Origin: Massilia putida
GTDB lineage: Bacteria > Pseudomonadota > Gammaproteobacteria > Burkholderiales > Burkholderiaceae_D
Assembly (NCBI RefSeq): GCF_001941825.1
Contig: NZ_CP019038.1
Span: 6,758,001 to 6,822,000 of the forward strand
Direction: 5' to 3'
Length of the DNA: 64,000 nt
Positions 8,130-15,673 of this stretch are shown piece by piece; position 1 is the first letter of the stretch, and every line of letters begins with the position of its first letter. The translations under genes and the position numbers were made by a program. Under the pieces are notes generated by a model. It had not been told where the DNA came from. It saw only the letters and a list, made by a program, of their open reading frames with translations, and searched no databases.

Positions 8130-9074
8130 ATGGATAACATTATTCAACCAATGGAACAATCTATGGATGTCGAACCGAACGACCTGCTGCTGTTCGCGCG
8201 TATCGTCGAGGCCGGCAGTTTCAGCATGGCGGCACAGCGCCTGGACTTGCCCAAGTCGACCGTGTCGCGTCGCATCGCGTTGCTGGAGGCGAGCGTGGGC
8301 GAGCGCCTGCTGCAGCGGACGACGCGCCGCCTGATGCTGACGGAGTTCGGCGCGAGCCTGCTGGAACACGCGCGCAAGGTGGCGGAGGAAGTGGACGCGG
8401 CCGGCGCGCTGGCCCAGCACCGCCAGGCCGCGCCCAGCGGCAAGCTGCGCATTTCGATGCCGCAGGATTTCGCCAACGTCGTCATGGCGGAGATGATTCC
8501 GGCATTCATGGACCGCTATCCGGCCGTGTCGCTGGAACTGGACCTGTCGCCGCGGCGTGTCGATCTCGTCGCGGAAAACTTCGACATCGCGATCCGCATG
8601 GGCGACCTGCCGGAAGATTCGACGCTGGCCGCGCGCCGTATCGCGATGCAGCAGTTTGGCCTGTACGCGGCGCCATCGTATATCGCGCAGCGCGGCCTGC
8701 CGGAACAGCCGGACGATCTGCTGCGGCACGACCTGCTGTGCGTCCTCAGCCGTACGGGCGGGGCGGTGCCGTGGGTTTTGCTGCGCGGCAAAGTGCGCTG
8801 GGAAAAGGCGCTGACGGCGCGCCTGACGGCCAATTCGCCTCAGCTGCTGGCGAAGATCGCCTGCAGCGGGGCCGGCATCGCGGCGAGCACGGATTTCATC
8901 GTGGCGAAACACGTGCAACGAGGCCAGCTGGTGCGCGTGTTGCCGGAGTGGGATATGCCGGTCTCGACCGGCTGGGCCGTGTTCCCGGGGCGGCGCCTCA
9001 TGCCCGCGAAGACGCGGGCGTTCCTCGACATGCTGGAGGAGATGTTCTGCAAGAACCGGGAGAAAGCCGCCTGA
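8130..9074 (+). CDS. LysR-family transcriptional regulator (divergent from azoR)
   Basis: The N-terminal winged helix-turn-helix is clear: LLLFARIVEAGSFSMAAQRL then LPKSTVSRRIALLEASVGER. The C-terminal effector domain (ISMPQDFANVVM to the end) is that of the subgroup controlling quinone or oxidoreductase genes. ATGs at 8130, 8151 and 8163 are possible; I use 8130 because AAGG stands seven bases before it, but MDVEPNDLLLFARI (8163) resembles most family starts. The 77-base gap to azoR should hold its binding site. The protein is 314 residues from 8130. Confidence 0.9.
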   Translation: MDNIIQPMEQSMDVEPNDLLLFARIVEAGSFSMAAQRLDLPKSTVSRRIALLEASVGERLLQRTTRRLMLTEFGASLLEHARKVAEEVDAAGALAQHRQAAPSGKLRISMPQDFANVVMAEMIPAFMDRYPAVSLELDLSPRRVDLVAENFDIAIRMGDLPEDSTLAARRIAMQQFGLYAAPSYIAQRGLPEQPDDLLRHDLLCVLSRTGGAVPWVLLRGKVRWEKALTARLTANSPQLLAKIACSGAGIAASTDFIVAKHVQRGQLVRVLPEWDMPVSTGWAVFPGRRLMPAKTRAFLDMLEEMFCKNREKAA

Positions 9075-9078
9075 GCGT

Positions 9079-9666
9079 TCAGGCGGATACGCGCGCGGTG
9101 CCCCGGGTGCCGCGCATCGCCGCCAGGACGATGCCGCCGAACACGATCTCGATGACGGATCCGGCGAACGCCCCGGCGGCCGGCGCCGCGTGCTGCGTGG
9201 CCAGGCCATAGCCCGCCGCTGCCAGCACCGCGCCGCACACCCAGAATACCTTTCCGCCGAACAGCGTCGCGAAGGTCAGGTAGCGCCCGCCGATGATGAA
9301 CAACATCGCGGGGAAGAACAGCTCGATGCGCCACAGCGCGATGCCGTAGGCCAGGAACAGCATCAGGATCATCCAGATCGTCGTCGCGAAGGCGAGCATG
9401 CCGAGGGGATTGCCGCTCGCGTGGCGGCCCGAGCGGCCGAGGAGGCGGGTCAGCAGCACGGACAGCGGGTGGATCAGCACGCCGCCCGCATACAGCGCCC
9501 AGACGGCCGTCTGCGGCGAGCGCCACAGGCACACGAGGCCGGCGACCGCCCAGACGGCGCCGGACACGAACAGGCCGGGCGCGCCGCCCAGGTAAGCCTC
9601 GCGCATGTCCTGCTGCGCAGCGAGAGTGGTCACGACATCGGGAACGGGCGGGCGCTTGTCATCCAT
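9079..9666 (-). CDS. Hypothetical multi-pass membrane protein
   Basis: The 195-residue protein has a polar N-terminus (MDDKRPPVPDVVTTLAAQQ), then MREAYLGGAPGLFVSGAVW and six to seven hydrophobic helices. The pattern resembles a family of small uncharacterised membrane proteins (possibly DUF7010); I cannot confirm this by search. It converges with the LysR gene with only four bases between the stops and is monocistronic. No function is proposed. Confidence 0.7.
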   Translation of the reverse strand: MDDKRPPVPDVVTTLAAQQDMREAYLGGAPGLFVSGAVWAVAGLVCLWRSPQTAVWALYAGGVLIHPLSVLLTRLLGRSGRHASGNPLGMLAFATTIWMILMLFLAYGIALWRIELFFPAMLFIIGGRYLTFATLFGGKVFWVCGAVLAAAGYGLATQHAAPAAGAFAGSVIEIVFGGIVLAAMRGTRGTARVSA

Positions 9667-9741
9667 GGTTTGCCTCCGGGAAAAGGAAACGCCATGCTGA
9701 CATGAAGGGCTTGTCAGTACAACATCTTTTTGCTTGGGGGA

Positions 9742-10608
9742 TCAAGCCGGGCGGTTGCCCATCATCTCGCCCAGGCGCACGGGGCGCTCGGGGGCCCAGT
9801 CTGGGTTGAAGCGGATCGTGTTCGGAGGGAAGAGCATGACGATCGTCGAACCGAGCAGGAAGCGGCCCATCTCTTCGCCTTTTTTCAGGACGATGTCGCG
9901 GTCCGTGTACGTCCATTCCGTGACCTTTTGCATGCGGGGCGGATTCACCACGCCATGCCAGACGGTCGCCATGCTGCCGACGATCGTCGCGCCCACGAGC
10001 ACCATCACGAACGGGCCGTGCTCGGGCGACTCGAACACGCAGACGACGCGCTCGTTGCGCGCGAACAGGTTCGGGACGCCGCGCGCCGTCGTCGGATTGA
10101 CGGAGAACAGGGCGCCCGGGACGTAGATCATGCGGGTCAGCTTGCCGTCGCACGGCATGTGCAGGCGGTGGTAATCCTTGGGCGACAGGTACAGATTGGC
10201 GAAGCAGCCGTGGCGGAATTGTCCGGCCAGCGAGGCGTCGCCGCCGACCAGTTCCGTCGTCGTGAAGCGGTGGCCTTTCGCTTGCAGGATGTGATGGTCG
10301 TCGATGGCGCCGAACTGGCTGATGGCGCCGTCGACGGGGCAGACGAAATCGGCATCGGCCAGCGGACGCGCGCCGGCTTTCAGCGGCCGGGTAAAGAAGT
10401 CGTTGAAACTCTTGTAGCTGGCGATGTCCGGATTCTCGGCTTCCGCCATGTTCACGCCGTACTTTGCGACGAACCAGCGGATCATCCGCGTCGTGACCGT
10501 GCCGCCCTTGGCACCGGCCACGCGGCCGGCGAAAGTCGTGAGGCGCCGCTTCGGCAGCAGATACTGGGGCAGGACTTTAAGGCGATCGGACACGGTAAAC
10601 CTCGACAT
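9742..10608 (-). CDS. psd: Phosphatidylserine decarboxylase proenzyme
   Basis: The 288-residue protein has the psd landmarks: FNDFFTRPLKAGARP, CPVDGAISQFG, YLSPKDYHRLHMP with the conserved histidines, and near the C-terminus FLLGSTIVMLFP. LGST is the self-cleavage site whose serine becomes the pyruvoyl cofactor. The enzyme makes phosphatidylethanolamine at the inner membrane. Length and motif spacing fit the bacterial group I enzymes. The gene stands alone, with divergent and convergent neighbours. Confidence 0.95.
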   Translation of the reverse strand: MSRFTVSDRLKVLPQYLLPKRRLTTFAGRVAGAKGGTVTTRMIRWFVAKYGVNMAEAENPDIASYKSFNDFFTRPLKAGARPLADADFVCPVDGAISQFGAIDDHHILQAKGHRFTTTELVGGDASLAGQFRHGCFANLYLSPKDYHRLHMPCDGKLTRMIYVPGALFSVNPTTARGVPNLFARNERVVCVFESPEHGPFVMVLVGATIVGSMATVWHGVVNPPRMQKVTEWTYTDRDIVLKKGEEMGRFLLGSTIVMLFPPNTIRFNPDWAPERPVRLGEMMGNRPA

Positions 10609-10759
10609 GAAGACGCGCCATTATAGCGGCACGGGCGTTCGCGAAGGCAAAACCGCGGGGTCGCCGACGGTTATGCATATCAAAAATATTTGCGCAAGGG
10701 CAACAAAGGGCGCGCAATCCAGTGGACAATGGCGGCCGCCCCGTGTTTGCCATTCTGAC

Positions 10760-10879
10760 ATGCGTATCGTGATAACGCCATTCCGCCTGACCTTGCTCGC
10801 CGCCGCCATCGCCGCGGCGTGTTCCGCCCACGCCCGGCAAGCACCTGCAGCGCTCGGCAAGGACGAAATGAAGCTCTAA
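10760..10879 (+). CDS. Small signal-peptide-like ORF, probably the truncated start of a lost gene
   Basis: The 39-residue frame reads MRIVITPFRLTLLAAAIAAA then CSAHARQAPAALGKDEMKL. The first 28 residues form a convincing export signal. The stop codon is created at the exact edge of the inverted repeat 10878-10937. I infer that this is the 5' remnant of a secreted-protein gene cut by that element, but a genuine micro-protein cannot be excluded. No strong ribosome site is seen. Confidence 0.4.
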   Translation: MRIVITPFRLTLLAAAIAAACSAHARQAPAALGKDEMKL

Positions 10880-10937
10880 ACCGGGGTCAGAGCCCGTTTT
10901 TGAGCAATTGCCAAAAAACGGGCCCTGACCCCGGTTT
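10878..10937. repeat. 60-bp REP-like imperfect palindrome
   Basis: The left arm (10878-10901, beginning AAACCGGGGTCAGAGCCCG) pairs with the right arm (10914-10937, ending GGGCCCTGACCCCGGTTTT) with one mismatch and a loop of about 12 bases. It fits exactly between the stop codon of the small ORF at 10760-10879 and the stop codon of the EamA gene at 10938. The GGGGTCAG core is the type of end seen in repetitive palindromes mobilised by REP-associated transposases; no such transposase is in this window. It could also end transcription in both directions. Confidence 0.75.
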
Positions 10938-11789
10938 TCAGGCCAGCCGCATCGCCACCGCGCCGCAGGCGATCAGCGCGACGGCCGCCAGGCGCGCGCG
11001 GCCGACGGGTTCGCGCAGGACGACGGCGGCGATCGCCGTCGCGAACAGAATCGACGTCTCGCGCAGCGCCGCCACCGCTGCGACCGGGGCCCGCGTCATC
11101 GCCCACAGCGCGATGCCGTACGAACCGGCCGACGCGAGGCCGCCCAGCGGCGCCACGAGCGGGTTCGCGCGCGCGAACGCGGCGAGGGCCCGTACGCGGC
11201 CGCGGGCCGTCCAGGCGCACACGAACACGCCCGTCAGCAGGAAGATCCATAGCGTGTACGCGGCCGGCGCGCCGGAGCGGCGCACGCCCTGGCCGTCGAT
11301 CAGCGTATAGGCCGCGATCACGCCGGCCGTCAGCAGCGCGAACACGGTCGTGCGGCGTGCGCCGGACGCGGGCGCCGCACGCGCGACGAGCCACTGGCCC
11401 AGCACGCCGCCGCAGATCATCAGCATCGCGCACCACTGGCCGACACTCAGCCGGTCGCCCGTCAGCGGACCGTTGACGAGCGCGACCAGCAACGGCGCGC
11501 AGCCGCGCATTAGCGGATAGGCGTGGCTGACCTGGCCGTCGCGGTAGGTCTCGATGAGCAGCAGATAGTAGATCGTCTGCACGACGCTGGACGCCGCGAT
11601 GAAACCCCAGCTCGCGCGCGCCGGCGCCGCAAGGAAGGGCAGCAGGACGATCGCGGCCACGGCCGATCCGGCCGCGATGAGCACGGCCGCCAGCAGCGGT
11701 TCGCCGCGGCGCTTGAGCAGTGTGTTCCAGCTCGCGTGCAGCAGCGCCGCGCCCAGCACCGCCAGCAGTACGGGCGCGGCGATCGTCAC
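10938..11789 (-). CDS. EamA/DMT-family transporter
   Basis: The 283-residue protein has ten hydrophobic helices arranged as two EamA repeats; GAALLHASWNTLLKRRG and ILFATAIAAVVLREPVGRAR are characteristic of the repeat ends. The start is a GTG at 11789, which overlaps the stop of the upstream MFS gene as GTGA, so the two are translationally coupled. Members export metabolites or amino acids; the substrate here is unknown. The gene ends next to a REP-like palindrome. Confidence 0.85.
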   Translation of the reverse strand: MTIAAPVLLAVLGAALLHASWNTLLKRRGEPLLAAVLIAAGSAVAAIVLLPFLAAPARASWGFIAASSVVQTIYYLLLIETYRDGQVSHAYPLMRGCAPLLVALVNGPLTGDRLSVGQWCAMLMICGGVLGQWLVARAAPASGARRTTVFALLTAGVIAAYTLIDGQGVRRSGAPAAYTLWIFLLTGVFVCAWTARGRVRALAAFARANPLVAPLGGLASAGSYGIALWAMTRAPVAAVAALRETSILFATAIAAVVLREPVGRARLAAVALIACGAVAMRLA

Positions 11790-13045
11790 GCCTTCTCGGC
11801 GGCCGGTGCCGTCTCCGGTATGCCGTGGCTGCGGAAGTAGCGGTGCGCGACGAGCAGCGCCGCGGCCTGCATCGCCGCGCACAGGAAGAACGGCCCGCCG
11901 ACGCGCCAGTCCAGCGGCGGCAGGTGGCTTGCGGCGCCCAGCAGCACGGTGCCGACGAGGGGCATGACGACGAGGCCGATGCTGCTGATCGATTGCAGCG
12001 AGCCCATCAGCTCGCCCTGTTCGCGGCTCGACGACGACTTCGACAGGATGCCCTGCAGCGCCGGCCCCGCCGCGAACGACAGCAGGTTGCACAGGATGAA
12101 CACGTACATCATCCAGCCATGCGTCGCGATCGCATAGAGGAAGTAGGTCACGGCGCCGGACGACAGGCCGATCAGCGACAGCCGCACTTCGCCGAAACGC
12201 CGGATCAGCGGCGCGAGCAGTCCCGCCTGCACGACGATCGAGCACACGCCCACGCAGAACAGGGCGACGCCGTTGTCGCGCGGCGTCCAGTCGAAGCGGA
12301 ACGTCGTGTACAGGACCCATGTCGTCTGCAGCATCATCTGGGCGAACGAGACGAGCGTGTAGACGATGATCAGGCCGCGGATATCGGTGCGGCGCGCGAG
12401 GCGCAGCAGGGCGCCGAACGGATTGATGCGCGCCCACTGGAACGGCGCGCGGCGCTCGCGCGGCAGCGATTCCGGCACGGCGACCCAGCCGTAGATGAAA
12501 TTCGCGGCCGACAGCGCGGCCGCCACGTAGAACGGCAGGTGCAGCCCCATGTTGCCGAGCAGGCCGCCCAGGATCGGGCCGCAGATGAAGCCGAAGCCGA
12601 ACGCGGCGCCGATCTTGCCGAAGCTTTTCGCGCGGTTCTCCGGCGTCGACACGTCCGACGCATACGCCGACGCCACCGACATGCTGGCCGACGATGCCCC
12701 GCCGATGACGCGCCCGATGAACAGGCAGGCGAGGTTCGGCGCCCACGCGGTGGCGAGGAAGTTGATGCACATGCCGCCCATCGAATACAGCAGCACGGGG
12801 CGGCGCCCGATGCGGTCGGACAGCGCGCCGACCATCGGCATGAACAGGAATTGCATCAGCCCGAACGTGGCGCCCAGCACGCCGTACCACAGCGCCTGCT
12901 GCTCGCGGTTGGCGACGAATTCGCCCACGAGGCCCGGCAGCACGGGCACGATGAGGCCGATGCCGAGCATGTCGACGAACACGCAGATGAGGACGAAATT
13001 CAGGTTGCCGGACGGCGTCCTGGCAAGAGTCGCGCTGCTGGTCAT
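11786..13045 (-). CDS. TetA-like major facilitator superfamily efflux protein
   Basis: The 419-residue protein has twelve hydrophobic segments. [18 protein letters not shown] opens helix 1 as in the TCR/TetA group, and [14 protein letters not shown] is the MFS loop 2-3 motif. [20 protein letters not shown] and [15 protein letters not shown] form the antiporter motif C region. Such proteins exchange drugs or tetracycline-like molecules for protons, but the specific substrate cannot be assigned. It is the first gene of a two-gene unit with the EamA transporter. Confidence 0.88.
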   Translation of the reverse strand: MTSSATLARTPSGNLNFVLICVFVDMLGIGLIVPVLPGLVGEFVANREQQALWYGVLGATFGLMQFLFMPMVGALSDRIGRRPVLLYSMGGMCINFLATAWAPNLACLFIGRVIGGASSASMSVASAYASDVSTPENRAKSFGKIGAAFGFGFICGPILGGLLGNMGLHLPFYVAAALSAANFIYGWVAVPESLPRERRAPFQWARINPFGALLRLARRTDIRGLIIVYTLVSFAQMMLQTTWVLYTTFRFDWTPRDNGVALFCVGVCSIVVQAGLLAPLIRRFGEVRLSLIGLSSGAVTYFLYAIATHGWMMYVFILCNLLSFAAGPALQGILSKSSSSREQGELMGSLQSISSIGLVVMPLVGTVLLGAASHLPPLDWRVGGPFFLCAAMQAAALLVAHRYFRSHGIPETAPAAEKA

Positions 13046-13123
13046 GGCCTTCCCGTCACGATTCGGAAAACGCCTATGGTAGCACCGATTGCCGGGCCGA
13101 CAACATTGACGGCCCGGTCGGAC

Positions 13124-13810
13124 TCACCTGTGTGGCGTGCCGCTCCACTCGGCGGCGAACGCGTTGCGGAAGTCCGTCAAGGTGGCCAGCCGCGCCTCGG
13201 CCAGCTGCCTGCCGGCCTCCGTCTGCATCATGCCCGGCAGGCGCGCAAGTTTCGCTTCGATGTGGTCGAGCGAATACGATCTGTCGTCCAGCGGGCGGTC
13301 TTGCGCGAGCGGATCGCTGCCGTGGGCGAGGGCGCTGCCCATGCGGCCGGCGATGTAGAACATGCGCGCGAGGCCGACGGCGCCGAGACCGTCCAGGCGG
13401 TCGGCGTCCTGCACGATGCGCGCTTCCAGGGTCGTCGCCGGCACGCCGGCGGAAAAGCTGTGGGCCTCGATCGCGTGGGCGACGGCGGGGATTTTCTCCG
13501 CCGGGAAGCCGAGCGCGGCCAGCCGTTCGCTCGCCAGCCCGGCCGACAGGCGCGAGGCGCTGCTGCGGCGCGGGTCGTCTTTCGGCACGTTGACGAGGTC
13601 GTGCAGGTAGCAGGCCGCCAGCACGACGAGCGCATCCGCCTGCGGATACTGTGCCAGCAGCGCCTGGGCATTGCGCCAGACTCGTTCGAAGTGGTTCAGG
13701 TCGTGGGCGCCGTCAGGGGCTTGTTCGGCCAGCGCGGCGGCGGCCAGTTCCGCCAGGCGCGCCGGCCAGGCGTCGAGTTCAGGATGGCGTGTGGAGTTCG
13801 TTGCTTGCAT
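13124..13810 (-). CDS. HD-domain phosphohydrolase (YedJ/YpgQ-like)
   Basis: The 228-residue protein shows the metal ligands of an HD phosphohydrolase in order: HDLNHFERVWRNA, CYLHDLVNVPKDD (the HD pair), AHAIEAHSFS and VQDADRLDGLGAVG. This layout is that of the YedJ/YpgQ group, which hydrolyses nucleotides. I chose the ATG at 13810; one nine bases upstream is also possible. The start lies within the RNase H gene's 3' end (32-base overlap), indicating co-transcription. Confidence 0.87.
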   Translation of the reverse strand: MQATNSTRHPELDAWPARLAELAAAALAEQAPDGAHDLNHFERVWRNAQALLAQYPQADALVVLAACYLHDLVNVPKDDPRRSSASRLSAGLASERLAALGFPAEKIPAVAHAIEAHSFSAGVPATTLEARIVQDADRLDGLGAVGLARMFYIAGRMGSALAHGSDPLAQDRPLDDRSYSLDHIEAKLARLPGMMQTEAGRQLAEARLATLTDFRNAFAAEWSGTPHR

Positions 13811-14468
13811 CGGTTTCATCGAAGGAGGGGGGTGCGAGCGCGCGCTGCGACAGCGCGTCGGCCCCGGTGTTCTTGTGGCGCGGCACCCAGCGCAAATGCA
13901 CGCCGGGCACGTTTGCCAGCAGCGCGTGCACGCGGGCGCGGTAGACGGCCAGCGCGGGCGCGGCGTACAGGTCCGGGCCGTTGACGTCGTCGATCACGAC
14001 CCGGCTGTCGCCGTAGATCGTCAAGCCGCACGCGCCGTGGGCGACGGCCGCTTCCAGCAGCGCGATCAGGGCGCGGTATTCCGCTTCGCTGCTGTTGCCG
14101 TGACCGGCCGGTTCGGCCAGCTCCACCTGGACGCCGCCGGGGCCGTCGAGCCGGACGCCGATGCCGCAGCGGCCCGGGTTCGGCTTGGCGGAGCCGTCGA
14201 ACCAGCCGCGCCACGCGCCGGGTTGACCGTCGTGGCGGGCTTGAATGGCAGCGTTGGCGAAAGCACGGGCGGCGTCGCGGGCCGCCTGCGCGGCCAGCAT
14301 GCCGGTGCGCAGCTCGACCAGGGCGGCAAGGCCCTTGGCGCCCGCCGCCAGTTCCAGCGTGCGGCGCAGCGCGTCGGCGGCGGACAGCCCTTCGGCGCGG
14401 GCCAGGCGGACGCTGGCCGCCCGCTCGGCCTTGTAGGCGATCCGTTCCAGATCGGGAAAGTCGTTCAT
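13779..14468 (-). CDS. RNase HI-fold protein with N-terminal helical extension
   Basis: The 229-residue protein has a C-terminal RNase H domain (about residues 88-215): WFDGSAKPNPGRCGIG carries the first catalytic aspartate, NSSEAEYRALIALLEAA the glutamate, IYGDSRVVIDDVNG the second aspartate and RHKNTGADALSQRA the last acidic position. The first 85 residues are a predicted helical region rich in alanine, not part of classical RnhA. It probably cleaves RNA in RNA-DNA hybrids. It is co-transcribed with the HD gene that it overlaps. Confidence 0.87.
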   Translation of the reverse strand: MNDFPDLERIAYKAERAASVRLARAEGLSAADALRRTLELAAGAKGLAALVELRTGMLAAQAARDAARAFANAAIQARHDGQPGAWRGWFDGSAKPNPGRCGIGVRLDGPGGVQVELAEPAGHGNSSEAEYRALIALLEAAVAHGACGLTIYGDSRVVIDDVNGPDLYAAPALAVYRARVHALLANVPGVHLRWVPRHKNTGADALSQRALAPPSFDETDASNELHTPS

Positions 14469-14510
14469 GCCGGGAGGATACCTGCTTTTCACAAATACTG
14501 TAGCCGGAAA

Positions 14511-14536
14511 GAAAAACAGCACCGAGGCGGTGCTGT
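14511..14536 (-). terminator. Rho-independent terminator after the YXWGXW/TSP3-like gene
   Basis: On the - strand an 8-bp stem (ACAGCACC/GGTGCTGT) with a five-base loop is followed by five U residues. It lies just downstream of the stop at 14549. Confidence 0.8.
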
Positions 14537-14548
14537 GTCTCGGCTGCA

Positions 14549-15112
14549 TCAGCGGCGGTAAGGATTGTCCGGCCGGCGATCCCAGCGGTTCGGCACGCCG
14601 TCGCCGTCGCGATCGCGGTCGTAGCGGTTCGGTACGCCGTCGCGGTCTTCGTCCCAGCGCCGGCCGTGGTGTTCGTAGCGGTCGGGGATGCCGTCGCGGT
14701 CGCGGTCGCGGTAATAGGGCCGGTCGTTGACATAGCCGCGGTCGTAGCCGCGGTCATAACGGCGCTCGAAGCGGTCGGGCACGCCGTCGCGGTCGCGGTC
14801 GGGGCCGTACGGCGTCCAGGCCGCGGGCTGCATATACCACCCGCCATTGCCCTGATACCAGGCCGGTGCACGGTAGACATAGCCCGGGCGTTCGGCAATC
14901 CAGAAACCCGGCGCCCATACGTGGCGGTAGCCGTTCCATTCCCAGTGGCCGGGCGCCCATACATGACCGTAGCGCGGCGCGGGGATGCGTTCGTACAGCG
15001 GAGCCGGCGGGGCGGTACCGATGTAGAGGCTGACATTGCTGTAAGCCATCGAAGGCAGGGGTGCGGCGGCGGCGCCGAGGGCGATGAGGGCGGCGAGAGC
15101 GAGGCGTTTCAT
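14549..15112 (-). CDS. Exported protein with YXWGXW-like and calcium-binding type D-repeats
   Basis: The 187-residue protein has a Sec signal (MKRLALAALIALGAAAAPLP then SMA). A tryptophan-rich segment follows (APGHWEWNGYRHVWAPGFW), resembling YXWGXW repeats. The C-terminus has four acidic repeats of the DRDRDGVPDRFE / DRDGDGVPNRWD kind, like thrombospondin type 3 or EF-hand-type calcium loops. The start follows a GGAG site eight bases away. I infer a secreted or envelope calcium-binding protein. It ends in a clear terminator. Confidence 0.75.
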   Translation of the reverse strand: MKRLALAALIALGAAAAPLPSMAYSNVSLYIGTAPPAPLYERIPAPRYGHVWAPGHWEWNGYRHVWAPGFWIAERPGYVYRAPAWYQGNGGWYMQPAAWTPYGPDRDRDGVPDRFERRYDRGYDRGYVNDRPYYRDRDRDGIPDRYEHHGRRWDEDRDGVPNRYDRDRDGDGVPNRWDRRPDNPYRR

Positions 15113-15268
15113 GTTGGTCTCCAATCCGGGCTTCGGATGCGACCAATATAGCGCGCTCTGCCTGTCAATTCAGCCGATGAAGCACATGCTGACATCTGAA
15201 ACGATTACGTCGAGACACTCTGTAAAGCGGCGGACGGCGGCGTGCGCGCGCGGCCGTCCGGGTGCACG

Positions 15269-15487
15269 TCATGCGCGGCTCCGCACGCGTTCCAGCGCCA
15301 GCAGCTGCTGTTTCTCGACCGGGCTCAAACGCTTGGCGGTGACGTGCACGACGGGGATGCCGGCGGCCGTCGCGTAGGTCTGGGTGCCGGCTAGTGCGGG
15401 TTTCATGCTGTCGATGGCGACGCTGCCGGCGGCGGCCAGGCTCAGTGCGACCAGGAAGGCGGCTTCCATGTGTTTGATGACGTTCAT
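15269..15487 (-). CDS. Small exported protein of unknown function
   Basis: The 72-residue protein begins with MNVIKHMEAAFLVALSLAAA, a likely signal or anchor helix. A short hydrophilic tail follows, containing VHVTAKRLSPVEKQQLLALE. A strong GAGGAG ribosome site precedes the chosen ATG. No family is recognised. It is transcribed away from the transpeptidase gene, so the 186 bases between them hold two divergent promoters. Confidence 0.6.
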   Translation of the reverse strand: MNVIKHMEAAFLVALSLAAAGSVAIDSMKPALAGTQTYATAAGIPVVHVTAKRLSPVEKQQLLALERVRSRA

Positions 15488-15673
15488 GATGTTCTCCTCG
15501 GGGTGGGTGCGTTGTCGATGTGTGTACTGTAGCCGCGGGCCTTCCGGGTCTCCAGCGGCGTGCGACGGACCGCAAAAAACGCGGGATGAAGCGCGCAAAA
15601 GCGCGACCGGCGCGCCGCGCGTTTGCGTCGCCCCCCGCTAAGCGCGGACGGACACATCGAGGGAGAGACAACG

